The notes: generated from the letters alone by a model not told the origin. Shown: positions 1 to 7,614, numbered from the stretch's first letter. The stretch: DNA of 64,000 nucleotides from Bacteroidales bacterium (GCA_017445755.1 JAFSSE010000017.1:1-64000), one strand, 5' to 3'. Numbers and translations are program-made.

Positions 1-243
1 ACTCCAGTAGCATAGCGATACATACCATTTCTGCGGCCAGTTCAAATCCACGCTCAGCGTCCTGGCCTTCCATAAGCCGAGCCTGTAACAAAGCTTGTGC
101 GCTGCCCACTCCCGGATGAGGCTCTTTCGGGTGCGGTGCCCCACCACGGCCTCGTATTCCGGGGTGTGCTCAAGACCATCAAGCGCGGCCAGAAACTCTG
201 ACCGCGACATGAGACTACTGTCCTTGACGTTGATGTTTGCCAT
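1..243 (-). CDS. Hypothetical phage-type protein, C-terminus outside the window
   Basis: An open frame starts with ATG at 243 and runs off the left edge after 81 codons with no stop. It begins MANINVKDSSLMSRSEF and contains the segment KSLIREWAAHKLCYRLGLW followed by DLNWPQKWYV. It lies directly downstream of the methyltransferase-like gene with a 2-base gap, so it is the next gene of the same leftward operon. I do not recognise a named family. Small proteins of this look occur in phages of Bacteroidales (recollection, not a search). Confidence 0.7.
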   Translation of the reverse strand, partial: MANINVKDSSLMSRSEFLAALDGLEHTPEYEAVVGHRTRKSLIREWAAHKLCYRLGLWKARTLSVDLNWPQKWYVSLCYWS

Positions 244-245
244 AG

Positions 246-977
246 CTACAAGCTTTTCTTGGTGGTGAGAAGGCTGAATTCAGCCGTTTTTAGGAGGTTC
301 AGGCCCGGTTGTGGGGCGAGAGTACCCTTCGAGAACAAAAGGACGTCAGCGGACGCTTTCTTGCTATTCACGACGCGCTTGATGTCTTCCGCGTCAAGCC
401 GCTCCGCATTCAAGGACACAATCACGTCGATGTTCTCGTACGAGAGGTTGCCGACACGCTCCAGGTGCAGCCTCCCCTTCAGGTTCGGACGGGCATCAAG
501 AAGCTGAACGAGTGCCTGCTTCCGATTGTCCACGCCGTGGTAGTCATTCAGTCCAGCAGCTACCTCGAACAGGCCTCCGTTTCCGCAGCACAGGTCGCAG
601 ACCTTCTTGCCATCGGATATGTGGCCGGCAAGGATATCGCGGACGGCATTGTCGTAGAAGATGTCATAGCTGGGGACAAAGTCGGTTTCGTCGATGTAGT
701 CACGCTTGTATTGGTCTCTGTTCACCAGGTCACAGACCTCCGGGGTGGGATCCATATCCCAATACTTGTAGCCCCACAGGTAGAAGTAGCGATACGTCTT
801 TGAGTAGAACCGGCCCTCCCGGGAGTTCTCACGTATGAAGGTCACGAACCACTTGAAGCGGTCGTAGTCGTTCTGGTCGCTGCGCAGGCAGTACCAGTGA
901 GGGATGCTGGCCATGGACTTGGCGAAGTGCCAGTTGTGGGTCTGAATGAATCTTTTTGCTCTTTCGAAGTCGTTCAT
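246..977 (-). CDS. SAM-dependent methyltransferase-like protein
   Basis: About 243 residues from ATG at 977. An upstream in-frame TTG at 992 would overlap the previous gene, so the ATG is preferred. The C-terminal half has a Rossmann-type motif I (KVCDLCCGNGGLFEVAAG) followed by the acidic loop YHGVDNR, as in class I methyltransferases. No NPPY/DPPY catalytic motif of DNA adenine or cytosine-N4 methylases is visible, so the substrate is unknown and the fold may be degenerate. The N-terminal half is rich in Trp/Tyr and unassigned. It follows two ParB-like genes, a pairing common in phages, where DNA modification is one possible role. Confidence 0.6.
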   Translation of the reverse strand: MNDFERAKRFIQTHNWHFAKSMASIPHWYCLRSDQNDYDRFKWFVTFIRENSREGRFYSKTYRYFYLWGYKYWDMDPTPEVCDLVNRDQYKRDYIDETDFVPSYDIFYDNAVRDILAGHISDGKKVCDLCCGNGGLFEVAAGLNDYHGVDNRKQALVQLLDARPNLKGRLHLERVGNLSYENIDVIVSLNAERLDAEDIKRVVNSKKASADVLLFSKGTLAPQPGLNLLKTAEFSLLTTKKSL

Positions 978-981
978 AAAT

Positions 982-1596
982 CTACTTGTCAAATTTCTTT
1001 ATCTGGAACTTGAAGCCGCAGGTCGGGCAAGTGACATCTGCCAGATCCTGCGCTTTCTTCTTCTGTTCAAGGCCTTCCTCAATCTTCTTCTCGGCCGCTG
1101 CCACGTCCTTGCTGGTCGTGATTGAGTTCTGCTGCGTCGGATTGAGGTTCGGCTTGAAGTCCTCCCCCATCGCCTTGGTCTCAACGTCCCAATCTTTCGT
1201 GGTCATGCCCCACTTCTCGGTCATGTACTGAAGGGCGGATTCATCCCACTCCAGGTTCTGCTCAGCAGTGGCATTGTCGGCCGTTGACATGTCCCTGCCT
1301 TTCTTGGAGTCCAAGGACAGATCCTTTCTCTTGACGGCAACAAGCGTGTCCGCATCGGCATCCACAATGATGACCTTCTTTACGCCCTCGGCCTTGGACG
1401 CCTCCTTGGACTTGTTGCCAGCAATCAGGCGATTGTTCTTATCGATGAGCACGGACTTTCCGGCGCCCAGTTCACGGAATGACTTACGCAGCAGCTCCTG
1501 GCCATGGAGCGTACCGCGGTTGGCATTGGCGTTGTCAAGAACGAGCTGGTCGATATCAACCACCTCGGCCGTTTTCTTATTCTTCTTCGTTGCCAT
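982..1596 (-). CDS. ParB-like nuclease-domain protein with C-terminal zinc ribbon (copy 1)
   Basis: About 204 residues from ATG at 1596 (MATKKNKK). Residues about 14-120 match the phage ParB/Srx-like domain: IDQLVLDNANANRGTLHG, then GAGKSVLIDKNNRLIAGN, the loop that carries the CTP/nucleotide-binding region in ParB-type folds. The C-terminus ends in a CPTCGF motif (CxxC), half of a zinc ribbon. It is a diverged tandem paralogue of the gene just upstream and overlaps it by 20 bp. No helix-turn-helix of chromosomal ParB is seen, so a partition role is not shown; phage ParB-like proteins have been linked to DNA binding or nuclease activity. Confidence 0.75.
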   Translation of the reverse strand: MATKKNKKTAEVVDIDQLVLDNANANRGTLHGQELLRKSFRELGAGKSVLIDKNNRLIAGNKSKEASKAEGVKKVIIVDADADTLVAVKRKDLSLDSKKGRDMSTADNATAEQNLEWDESALQYMTEKWGMTTKDWDVETKAMGEDFKPNLNPTQQNSITTSKDVAAAEKKIEEGLEQKKKAQDLADVTCPTCGFKFQIKKFDK

Positions 1597-2110
1597 GGTC
1601 TTCCGGGAAAAATTCAGTGAAACATCTGGGGCAGATGACGGCCGGCGCCTCCGCTGCATCGAACTTCTTGGCCTGGCTTTCCGTGGCCAGCTCGGCCTGC
1701 TCCTTTTCCAGTCCCCAATCTTCGCGCTTGAAGCCGAACTCCTCCTCGGCTTTTTTCAGGGCTTCCTTGTTCCATGCAAGGTCGGCTTTTCCGACAGCAT
1801 TGTCAGCAAGGGCCATTTCCCTCCCCTCCTTCGTGTCAAGGTCTATGTCTTTACGCCGGACGGCCACAAGGACTTCACCTTCCGTTTCCACCACAAGCAC
1901 TTTCTTGATGCCCTTCTTGATGGATGACTGCGCGGTCTTGTTTCCAGCCACCAGCTTGTTGTCTTTGTCAAGCAGGACGGAACGGCCGGCACCGAACTGT
2001 TCAAGGGAGCGGTCCAGCAGCTCTCGGCCTCTCTCCGTTCCAGCATTGACGTTTGCGTCATCACTGACAAGCTGGTCAATGTCGATTTCTTTGATTTCGT
2101 ATTCCTTCAT
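1577..2110 (-). CDS. ParB-like nuclease-domain protein with C-terminal zinc ribbon (copy 2)
   Basis: About 177 residues from ATG at 2110 (MKEYEIKEIDIDQL). It shares the block order of its neighbour: an Asn-rich loop and GTERGRELL, then GAGRSVLLDKDNKLVAGN, then RRKDIDLDTKEGREMALADN. It also ends with a CPRCF motif. The two copies clearly arose by duplication but have diverged through most of their length. It is the first gene after a 180-bp gap that holds a strong hairpin, so it may head its own transcript or be controlled at that leader. A role in segregation, nicking or anti-restriction cannot be chosen from sequence alone. Confidence 0.75.
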   Translation of the reverse strand: MKEYEIKEIDIDQLVSDDANVNAGTERGRELLDRSLEQFGAGRSVLLDKDNKLVAGNKTAQSSIKKGIKKVLVVETEGEVLVAVRRKDIDLDTKEGREMALADNAVGKADLAWNKEALKKAEEEFGFKREDWGLEKEQAELATESQAKKFDAAEAPAVICPRCFTEFFPEDHGNEEE

Positions 2111-2130
2111 AGCGCGATGAGTAACAAACA

Positions 2131-2173
2131 TAAAGCACCCCTGCCACGGCTTATGCCGTAGGGCGGAGGTGCT
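2131..2173 (-). promoter_or_regulatory. Structured leader hairpin upstream of ParB-like copy 2
   Basis: On the minus strand a 7-bp outer stem (AAGCACC with GGTGCTT) encloses a bulged region and a 5-bp inner stem (ACGGC with GCCGT) around an ATAA loop. The 3' side is about 20 nt from the ATG at 2110. There is no T-run after it, so it is not a standard terminator. It may be an RNA leader, a processing site or a DNA dyad. Confidence 0.5.
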
Positions 2174-2291
2174 TGTTGACAATAGATTTGAACTCCGAAT
2201 TAAGGAGCGTTGCAATTATAATCATTTTTCAGCGATTTTGCACCATTTTTGGCCCAAAACCGAGACAAAGATATGTAATTATTACACATTT
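2174..2291. other. AT-rich spacer without a gene
   Basis: With the hairpin, this is the only gap over 150 bp in the leftward operon. It is AT-rich, and I see no convincing TTTG-N19-TAnnTTTG promoter on the minus strand and no gene. It may hold an internal promoter for a phage sigma or activator. Confidence 0.3.
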
Positions 2292-3098
2292 TCAAACATT
2301 TTTAGGCAAAAACCGACTTACGGGGATTCCGGTTACCTTGAACGTGTCCAAGTTCATGTAGAAGCCGCGCGTGCTGATGACTGCATCCTTGAATAGCTGC
2401 CACAGCAGACTCCCGGCCAGCTGAACGAGTGCGGAGTTCACGAACAGATCCTGCTTCTCAAGGGCCTCCGCCACTGAGCAGCTAGGGCCGGAATCCTTTT
2501 CGTCCACGAGCGTGTAGTCAAACTCCTCCGTGGCAAATGGGAGAATGCCGACCGGCCGATAGGCGTCCGACTTGGGCTGGTCAATCTTGGCACTGCCGAG
2601 GATGGCCTGGCCAGTACGCTGACCGTTGCCAAGGTCGAGCCAGTAGTACGTGGCGTTCTCGGGAATCATCGGAGCAGACCGCTTGCGCAGCTCGGCAAAG
2701 TGCTTGCCGATTTCCTCCCTGGTCTTGATGTTGTCAACACAGGTAATGACAATATTCGCCATTACAGAGGCAGAATACTTCTTCGGTTCGGCATTCCAGT
2801 CCAAGCCGAAAAAGCGGTTTATGCGCGTGATGAACGCCTGTGCCTTGTTCAAGCCAATCTCGCCATCGGAGAACAGCTGCCGGCCGATGTTGGCTTCCGT
2901 GACCGTGTCGGGGTCGTATGCGGTTACCTTCAGTCCCGGATGGCCCATTGCATACAAGGCATGGTCTATCCTGGCGAGGGCTGAAAGCATCTGACAACCG
3001 CTGCCACCAACACCAACGAGGTCGATGCTGATCCTGTGGACGGGATTCAGGAAGTAGGGTGCAACAAAATGCACGTAGGGTTTCTTTTCTTTAGACAT
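2292..3098 (-). CDS. PRTRC system ThiF family protein
   Basis: About 268 residues from ATG at 3098 (MSKEKKPYVHFVAPYF). It is an E1/ThiF/MoeB-type adenylating-fold protein: the nucleotide loop GVGGSG near residue 30, then YDPDTVTEANIGRQLFS (the conserved D and the N-x-x-R-Q of E1 enzymes), then ITCVDNI. The typical ThiF zinc CxxC pairs are absent. This arrangement fits the ThiF member of the PRTRC cassette (ParB-related, ThiF-related), whose function is unknown. The other recognisable PRTRC genes (B, C, E) lie 7-10 kb upstream in the same operon, an unusual split. Two ParB-like genes follow directly. Confidence 0.8.
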   Translation of the reverse strand: MSKEKKPYVHFVAPYFLNPVHRISIDLVGVGGSGCQMLSALARIDHALYAMGHPGLKVTAYDPDTVTEANIGRQLFSDGEIGLNKAQAFITRINRFFGLDWNAEPKKYSASVMANIVITCVDNIKTREEIGKHFAELRKRSAPMIPENATYYWLDLGNGQRTGQAILGSAKIDQPKSDAYRPVGILPFATEEFDYTLVDEKDSGPSCSVAEALEKQDLFVNSALVQLAGSLLWQLFKDAVISTRGFYMNLDTFKVTGIPVSRFLPKNV

Positions 3099-3444
3099 GT
3101 TGCTTTTGTTCTTCTGTGTTCTGTTTCTTCTTTGCCTGCTGCTTTTCGTAGGCGTCAATGATGAGACCGAGCCGATAGGTGGCTGCATCGCCCAAGACAA
3201 CGATAATGCGGCGTTCCGTCGATGGCAACTGGCACCTCTTCTGGAGGCACAACTTGTACTGCTCGGCGATGTAGTCGGCACTCCATTTCACCCTTTCATA
3301 CCCCCCCCTCCTGAAGTACCTGCCATGCTCGGCTGCTGCCCTCTCTGCCTTGTTGCGCTCCTCCGCATAGGCACGCATTTCATCGCGGACGCACTCCACG
3401 AACAGCTCATCCATCGTGACTATGGTCTTACCCCTCTTGGTCAT
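3091..3444 (-). CDS. Hypothetical protein
   Basis: 117 residues beginning MTKRGKTIVTMDELFVE. It is highly charged, with a Lys/Gln-rich C-terminal tail (AKKKQNTEEQKQ). It overlaps the ThiF gene start by 8 bp and the previous gene end by 17 bp, as expected of a translationally coupled operon. No family recognised. Confidence 0.6.
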   Translation of the reverse strand: MTKRGKTIVTMDELFVECVRDEMRAYAEERNKAERAAAEHGRYFRRGGYERVKWSADYIAEQYKLCLQKRCQLPSTERRIIVVLGDAATYRLGLIIDAYEKQQAKKKQNTEEQKQHV

Positions 3445-3886
3445 GGCTCATCGTTTTACTGGTTTCTGCAATCTCTTTCTGGAAGTCAGCTATCTGCTGG
3501 CGGATGTGCTCTTGCGTTTCCTCATACTGCTTCAGCTGCTCCTCCGTGTAGCGAGGTGCACCGAGGCACCAGTTCTCGTAATTCAGGTGCTTCATGCTGA
3601 AGTCGTGAGGCCCACCTTCCATTTCCTGCTGGGTCAGCTCGATGGTGTGAACGCGCAGCATGTAGTCAAAGTACTTCTCGAACTCGCCCACAGGCACGTC
3701 ATTGTCAATGTCGTAGCGAATCTCGGTCATGTTGGCAGAGAACCCATCCTCACCAAGGATGACGATATCTCCGACTTCCTGGCGCGGCCAATAGGCATCC
3801 TCAAAGGGAATGTCATGCTTCTTGCAGAACTCCCGAAGATAGTCATTGCAGACCGCATTCCAGCGAGTTTTCAAAAGGTCTTTCAT
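3428..3886 (-). CDS. Hypothetical protein
   Basis: About 152 residues from ATG at 3886 (MKDLLKTRWNAVCNDYL). The last third is probably helical or coiled (EEQLKQYEETQEHIRQQIAD). No catalytic motif is evident. It overlaps the genes on both sides by a few bases. Family not recognised. Confidence 0.6.
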   Translation of the reverse strand: MKDLLKTRWNAVCNDYLREFCKKHDIPFEDAYWPRQEVGDIVILGEDGFSANMTEIRYDIDNDVPVGEFEKYFDYMLRVHTIELTQQEMEGGPHDFSMKHLNYENWCLGAPRYTEEQLKQYEETQEHIRQQIADFQKEIAETSKTMSHDQEG

Positions 3887-4182
3887 TCTGCTTCCTCCTC
3901 TTTCTCCACGCCCTTGAGCATTTCGCGGACATAAATCTGGTCGGCCAGATCCAGTGTGCTCTTTCCGGCCTTGATTTCCTCGTAGGCCTTGGCCATCTTC
4001 TCGGGCTTCCACAGGCCCTGACGATGCAGGCGCTCCCACGGCCCGTCCGATGCGACTATGTTCTTTTCCTTGTAGAGCTTTTCAAGGACAGCTCTGTTCT
4101 CCTCGGCCACTTTCATAGCCTTCTCAATCTTTGCTACCTGGCCGGCCTTGCCGGTGGTGGCGGTCTTAGCACTCTTTGCCAT
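3883..4182 (-). CDS. Small charged hypothetical protein
   Basis: 99 residues, Lys/Ala/Glu-rich (MAKSAKTATTGKAGQVAK at the N-terminus, VEKEEEAE at the C-terminus), likely helical. Its stop overlaps the next start by 4 bp. Genes on both sides overlap it, which supports it being real. No function assigned. Confidence 0.55.
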   Translation of the reverse strand: MAKSAKTATTGKAGQVAKIEKAMKVAEENRAVLEKLYKEKNIVASDGPWERLHRQGLWKPEKMAKAYEEIKAGKSTLDLADQIYVREMLKGVEKEEEAE

Positions 4183-4456
4183 AATCTTTAACTGGTTTAT
4201 TGGGTTTCTTGTGGTACTTCGTACCGGTTTTCAATCTTCTGTTACGCTCTGCGGTGGCCTCGCTCCGGAGACAGCCACAGGAGCGAGTGATACCCCTTGT
4301 CAGGTTCGTTCCAAGGGTGTTGAACTCAACTCCGCAATCACAACGGCACCGCCATATCGTAGTGCGGTTGTCGGACATATCGTTCTCCTCCAGAACGACT
4401 ACCCTGCCGAAGCGGAGACCTGTCAGATCCTTGAAGTTCCAAGCGTGCTTGTCCAT
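4166..4456 (-). CDS. Small zinc-finger protein of the AP2/HNH-associated type
   Basis: 96 residues from ATG at 4456 (MDKHAWNFKDLTGLRFGR). The order RFGRVVVLE, then WRCRCDCG, then TRSCGCL is the four-cysteine module often found at the N-terminus of phage AP2-domain or HNH homing endonucleases and as a free-standing phage protein. Here no AP2 or HNH part follows; the tail is basic (RNRRLKTGTKYHKKPNK). Nucleic-acid binding is likely; nuclease activity is not supported. Confidence 0.6.
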   Translation of the reverse strand: MDKHAWNFKDLTGLRFGRVVVLEENDMSDNRTTIWRCRCDCGVEFNTLGTNLTRGITRSCGCLRSEATAERNRRLKTGTKYHKKPNKPVKDYGKEC

Positions 4457-4457
4457 A

Positions 4458-4655
4458 TCAGCCAATCTTTGTGAACAGGATATCCGTGCGCACAATGGTC
4501 TTGTGCCATTCAATCTTATCCTCGGCAAGCGCCTGGGCGAATGCCACGTCTGTTGGCTTGTGGGCGCCAAGCTCGAACCAATGCTTGAACTTTCCGCGCT
4601 GAACAAACACGCGATGTACGCCGTTGTCGTCTCTTTCGATTCTTGCCTTTGTCAT
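4458..4655 (-). CDS. Small hypothetical protein
   Basis: 65 residues from ATG at 4655 (MTKARIERDDNGVHRVF), preceded on the minus strand by a clear GGAG ribosome-binding sequence about 8 nt before the start. That is unusual for Bacteroidota and supports this start over the in-frame ATG further upstream. No family recognised. Confidence 0.5.
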   Translation of the reverse strand: MTKARIERDDNGVHRVFVQRGKFKHWFELGAHKPTDVAFAQALAEDKIEWHKTIVRTDILFTKIG

Positions 4656-4670
4656 AGTGCTATCTCCTAT

Positions 4671-4742
4671 CAAAAAGGGGCGGGCCGCATACCCCATCGG
4701 TATCAATATTTATTCGGTTATTCGTTAAACATAGCGGCCCTT
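4671..4742 (-). promoter_or_regulatory. Candidate folded RNA leader
   Basis: In the 97-bp gap between two genes the minus strand has a 7-bp closing stem (GGGCCGC with GCGGCCC, about 50 nt apart) and a small hairpin (ATACC with GGTAT) stacked against the 3' strand. The end of the structure is close to the GGAG site of the next gene, so it could control its translation. It has no T-run. Confidence 0.35.
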
Positions 4743-4752
4743 TCATAAGTGA

Positions 4753-5406
4753 CTACTTTACCAACTTGAATGAGTAAACAAACACCCAAGGATTCTTCTC
4801 CCATGTGCCCTTTCCGGAAATCTTGTCAATGAGAGCAGCGAAGGCATCGCGAGGCGAGTTGTAGCACATTTTCGAGCCATTGAAAGCATATCCGCTTGCA
4901 TAGTAGGAAAGCCCATCATGGTCTTCCAATTCAATGGGTTCATGATATACTCCCTCGCGCAGACACTCCTCCTCACTGATGCCCTGTAGCCGCTCTACCT
5001 TGATGCTGGTGATCCGGATGCGGTTTGGCATCAAGGTTGGGCGAACAAACATCTTGTTTCTCCAGCCGGCACTCTCTGTTACCTTGCCAAACTCATAAGC
5101 TGAATGACCGTTTGCTAGCCGTATGCGCTTTGCCACCGTTAGGCATTCTGAAATACCGAGATCCTTGTACGGTTGCGCGACGGCAATGACCTCGCCAATA
5201 TTGTATTTTGGCTGAAGCTCTTTCGGGGCAAACAAAGAAGGAAGTCCAGTGTCAAAATATAAGACGCCATTTTCAATAAACGCATCGATGACGGAGCCCC
5301 AACCATAATTACTAAAGTCATAAATAATCCGTCGCGTCATTGTCTTTGTCCCTTCTAGAACGGCCTTTGTGAGGCCATAATGGTCATCAAACATTATCTT
5401 CTTCAT
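4753..5406 (-). CDS. ASCH-domain-like phage protein
   Basis: 217 residues. The order KAVLEGTKTMTRRI near the N-terminus, YNIGEVIAVAQPYKD, RPTLMPNRIRITSIKVERLQ, and the C-terminal NPWVFVYSFKLV is the pattern of ASCH/YqfB-like phage proteins that bind RNA or modified nucleotides. The conserved K-T-x-T-R-R block at the ligand-facing edge is intact. The biological role in phages is unknown. It is separated from the next gene by the structured leader at about 4.7 kb. Confidence 0.65.
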   Translation of the reverse strand: MKKIMFDDHYGLTKAVLEGTKTMTRRIIYDFSNYGWGSVIDAFIENGVLYFDTGLPSLFAPKELQPKYNIGEVIAVAQPYKDLGISECLTVAKRIRLANGHSAYEFGKVTESAGWRNKMFVRPTLMPNRIRITSIKVERLQGISEEECLREGVYHEPIELEDHDGLSYYASGYAFNGSKMCYNSPRDAFAALIDKISGKGTWEKNPWVFVYSFKLVK

Positions 5407-5415
5407 ATCACCCTC

Positions 5416-6084
5416 CTACAAGTCAATACATTCAACGGGGACTTGGTTCACGCACGGCATTACACCTGCATAGATGCCATTCTGAAGCTCTATCTTCATG
5501 CAGCCTGTTTCGCTGAACGCCGTGACATGGAGGTTGGTTTCTCCGAGCATGTTCCAGGCATTGGCAACGACAGCAAGGACGGGGGCAAAGAACTGCGCCT
5601 TCTTATCTCCGTGCTTGATGCGGAATGCCGCCAGCGAGCTAACCGGCCTGGCCATTCCGGGAACTATTGCATGAGGGTTGCTATTGAGCTTGCCAGTGCC
5701 GCCACAGACGGGGCAATCACCCTTTCGGTCATAGGTATCAACTCCATCTTTCGCCCAGTACACCCACGTCACCTTTCCTTTGCCATTGCACTCCGGACAA
5801 TTCTCCTCCTCCGGGTGGCGTTTCAGTCTCTGGTACAGATCCTTGATGTTGATGTCGAACTTGTCAGAGACACCAAATTGAACATTGGCCGGGGATGCCT
5901 TTTCGTTTGTGGGCATACTCCCAAAAGTCGGCAGTAACGTCTTCGGTACAACAATAATCTTCTTTCCATCCGTTCCACAGATGTGGCCATCGCCATCATC
6001 GTAAGGCGCACGGAATCTTTCCTGCGCACCGCTCGGCAATTCGCAGAACGTGGTAATGATTTCAAACAATAACTTTTCGTCCAT
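5416..6084 (-). CDS. Hypothetical protein with DnaJ-like zinc motif
   Basis: 222 residues from ATG at 6084. A central pair of CxxCxGxG motifs (CPECNGKG and CPVCGGTG, about 30 residues apart) forms a DnaJ-type zinc finger. The C-terminal part (LAVVANAWNMLGE onward) is regular alternating sheet-like sequence of unknown fold. No J domain is present, so it is not a chaperone. It sits between small phage proteins of unknown role. Confidence 0.6.
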   Translation of the reverse strand: MDEKLLFEIITTFCELPSGAQERFRAPYDDGDGHICGTDGKKIIVVPKTLLPTFGSMPTNEKASPANVQFGVSDKFDINIKDLYQRLKRHPEEENCPECNGKGKVTWVYWAKDGVDTYDRKGDCPVCGGTGKLNSNPHAIVPGMARPVSSLAAFRIKHGDKKAQFFAPVLAVVANAWNMLGETNLHVTAFSETGCMKIELQNGIYAGVMPCVNQVPVECIDL

Positions 6085-6089
6085 AACTG

Positions 6090-6476
6090 TTACTTTTTGA
6101 TGACAATCTCAACACGCGCAGGCTCCAGGTCTTCCCACTTGACGGACGGAAACGCGTCCTTGTCAACCTTTATCCATTCCCCCATTTCGCAGGGGCGTCC
6201 CCACGATGCTCCGTGGTCGAAGTTCATCTCCTTCTGTGGCACTGATACCCACAAGCGGAGCTTTCCGTTCTTATCTCTGGCAAGCCACCCTTCCATCTTA
6301 AACACAGCCTCATCGCTTGGCTTGACATTACCGCGGTTGGCATTCCAGAACCTGTCCTTGCACTCCCTGGAGCAGAAGGCCTGCGAGTACTGGGCCTTCT
6401 TGAACTTCTTGTGGCAGACCGGGCACTCGATTTCGGAGCCAACGGCCGCTTTCTTATTGTCGTGATACTTACTCAT
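6090..6476 (-). CDS. Small zinc-binding hypothetical protein
   Basis: About 128 residues from ATG at 6476 (MSKYHDNKKAAVG). The N-terminal half holds CPVCHKKF and then FCSRECKDRFW, a CxxC...CxxxC zinc knuckle like those in short phage DNA-binding proteins. It overlaps the gene upstream by 8 bp. Function unknown. Confidence 0.6.
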   Translation of the reverse strand: MSKYHDNKKAAVGSEIECPVCHKKFKKAQYSQAFCSRECKDRFWNANRGNVKPSDEAVFKMEGWLARDKNGKLRLWVSVPQKEMNFDHGASWGRPCEMGEWIKVDKDAFPSVKWEDLEPARVEIVIKK

Positions 6477-6861
6477 AGACCGTGAACTCCTTTTCGATGT
6501 GGCACACGTTGAACACGTTCTGCAGCTCGTGCATGGCGCTGACGAAGCCCTCAAAGTATCTGTAATCCACCATGCGGTCTGCATCGCCTTGCCTTGCCGA
6601 GATCCAGAGGCCTTCATCGTCTACATCAACCACCACGGCGGCTTGCTGGGCCTTGTCCTCAAACTCCCACTCAAGCTTGCACTCCGCCTTGACAAAACCG
6701 TTCTTTTCCAGCAGCTCCGTTGTCAAAGGGATTGGCTTAATTTCGCACAGGTCAAGAAGACCATCGACAACTCTCGCGTCGTTCTTCTCGACGCCGGTCA
6801 GTTGGTAGTTCCATCCGTCGAAGCTCACAATGTCTCCGAACATCAATTCTTTTGCTTTCAT
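6469..6861 (-). CDS. Hypothetical phage protein
   Basis: 130 residues from ATG at 6861 (MKAKELMFGDIVSFDG); the in-frame upstream extension would run through a perfect hairpin and is rejected. The layout (KELMFGD at the start, then IKPIPLTTELLEKNGF) is one I associate with a common family of unknown function in Bacteroidales phages and conjugative elements (recollection). Its transcript begins with, or is cut at, the hairpin immediately upstream. Confidence 0.6.
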   Translation of the reverse strand: MKAKELMFGDIVSFDGWNYQLTGVEKNDARVVDGLLDLCEIKPIPLTTELLEKNGFVKAECKLEWEFEDKAQQAAVVVDVDDEGLWISARQGDADRMVDYRYFEGFVSAMHELQNVFNVCHIEKEFTVYE

Positions 6862-6875
6862 GCTATTGCCTTTTT

Positions 6876-6920
6876 CTTTGCATCCTCGCCCTTTGAAATA
6901 GGGCGAGGACAGCAAAGGTT
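6876..6920 (-). promoter_or_regulatory. Strong two-part hairpin leader
   Basis: On the minus strand an outer 6-bp stem (CTTTGC with GCAAAG) and an inner perfect 10-bp stem (TCCTCGCCCT with AGGGCGAGGA) surround a 7-nt loop, with only 1-2 unpaired bases between the stems. It ends about 20 nt before the ATG at 6861. No T-run follows, so it is not a simple terminator. Confidence 0.55.
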
Positions 6921-6931
6921 TCAAAGTAAAT

Positions 6932-7600
6932 TCATCGGACGGGGCGCACCGAGAAGCCGTAAGCGCGGTTGCTGTCGTTCAACGGATAGACGCTGCCCGA
7001 ATCGAAGTACAAGTTGTACGCGTAGGTCGCACTGTAATTCACGCTCGGAGTCTTGGTCCAGATATCACCTTCGTCTCCGTCATACTTGACAGGGCCACCT
7101 TTCCAAGTGTAGCCATCGGCCGGGAAGAAGATGGACTTGCCATTCGGGCCGGTGAACTTCATTCCGGGCTTTCCGTTCTCGGTAACCCATTCATGAGTGC
7201 ACTCGGTTGCCAACTCTACGGCCTGGGCCGCGGTAGGCATCTGGTCACCGAACAAACCGATGGCCTCATCAAAGTCGAACAGTTTCTTGCCGTTATGCTC
7301 GGCATTGTTCTTCGCCCAGAGCGTTCCGGAAGTCAGGCCCAGATCCACGAAGCCAGTGGCTTCTTCTTCCGCGGTGCTGGCCTCGCTTACGATGGTGTCA
7401 ATAACGCCAAGCGTAGTGGCGCCACTGACGCGGTCATCCGCGATGCTGATTCCAAACTCCCTGTCAATTTCAGACAGGAGCGTTGCCCGGTCGAGCGAAT
7501 CGAAGCCGAGAGAGTCCAAACTGTTGGAGGTGGCGAGTTCTCCTTCAAAGCCGAGGGTTTCGCGATATCGTTCTACGATAGCAATAAGACGTTTGTTCAT
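6932..7600 (-). CDS. Acyl-carrier-protein domain fused to a C-type-lectin-like (FISUMP/DUF1566-type) domain
   Basis: 222 residues from ATG at 7600. Residues 1-75 look like an acyl carrier protein: helix 1, then LGFDSLDRATLLSEIDREF with Ser35 in the DSL phosphopantetheine site, then an acidic loop. From about residue 85 the sequence (FVDLGLTSGTLWAKNNAEH, FFPADGYTW, YNLYFDSGSVYP, GFSVRPVR at the end) matches the Fibrobacter-major-paralogous-type C-lectin repeat common in Bacteroidales surface proteins. This fold is also used by variable proteins of diversity-generating retroelements. There is no signal peptide, so it is cytoplasmic or part of a virion. The fusion is unusual; I know no function for it. 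Confidence 0.65.
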   Translation of the reverse strand: MNKRLIAIVERYRETLGFEGELATSNSLDSLGFDSLDRATLLSEIDREFGISIADDRVSGATTLGVIDTIVSEASTAEEEATGFVDLGLTSGTLWAKNNAEHNGKKLFDFDEAIGLFGDQMPTAAQAVELATECTHEWVTENGKPGMKFTGPNGKSIFFPADGYTWKGGPVKYDGDEGDIWTKTPSVNYSATYAYNLYFDSGSVYPLNDSNRAYGFSVRPVR

Positions 7601-7614
7601 AATGTTGCTGATTT

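Noticed and set aside
6932-7100. The Tyr/Asn-rich end of the ACP-lectin protein as a DGR variable region.
   Set aside because: No reverse transcriptase or template repeat is visible in the window, so this is kept only as a question.
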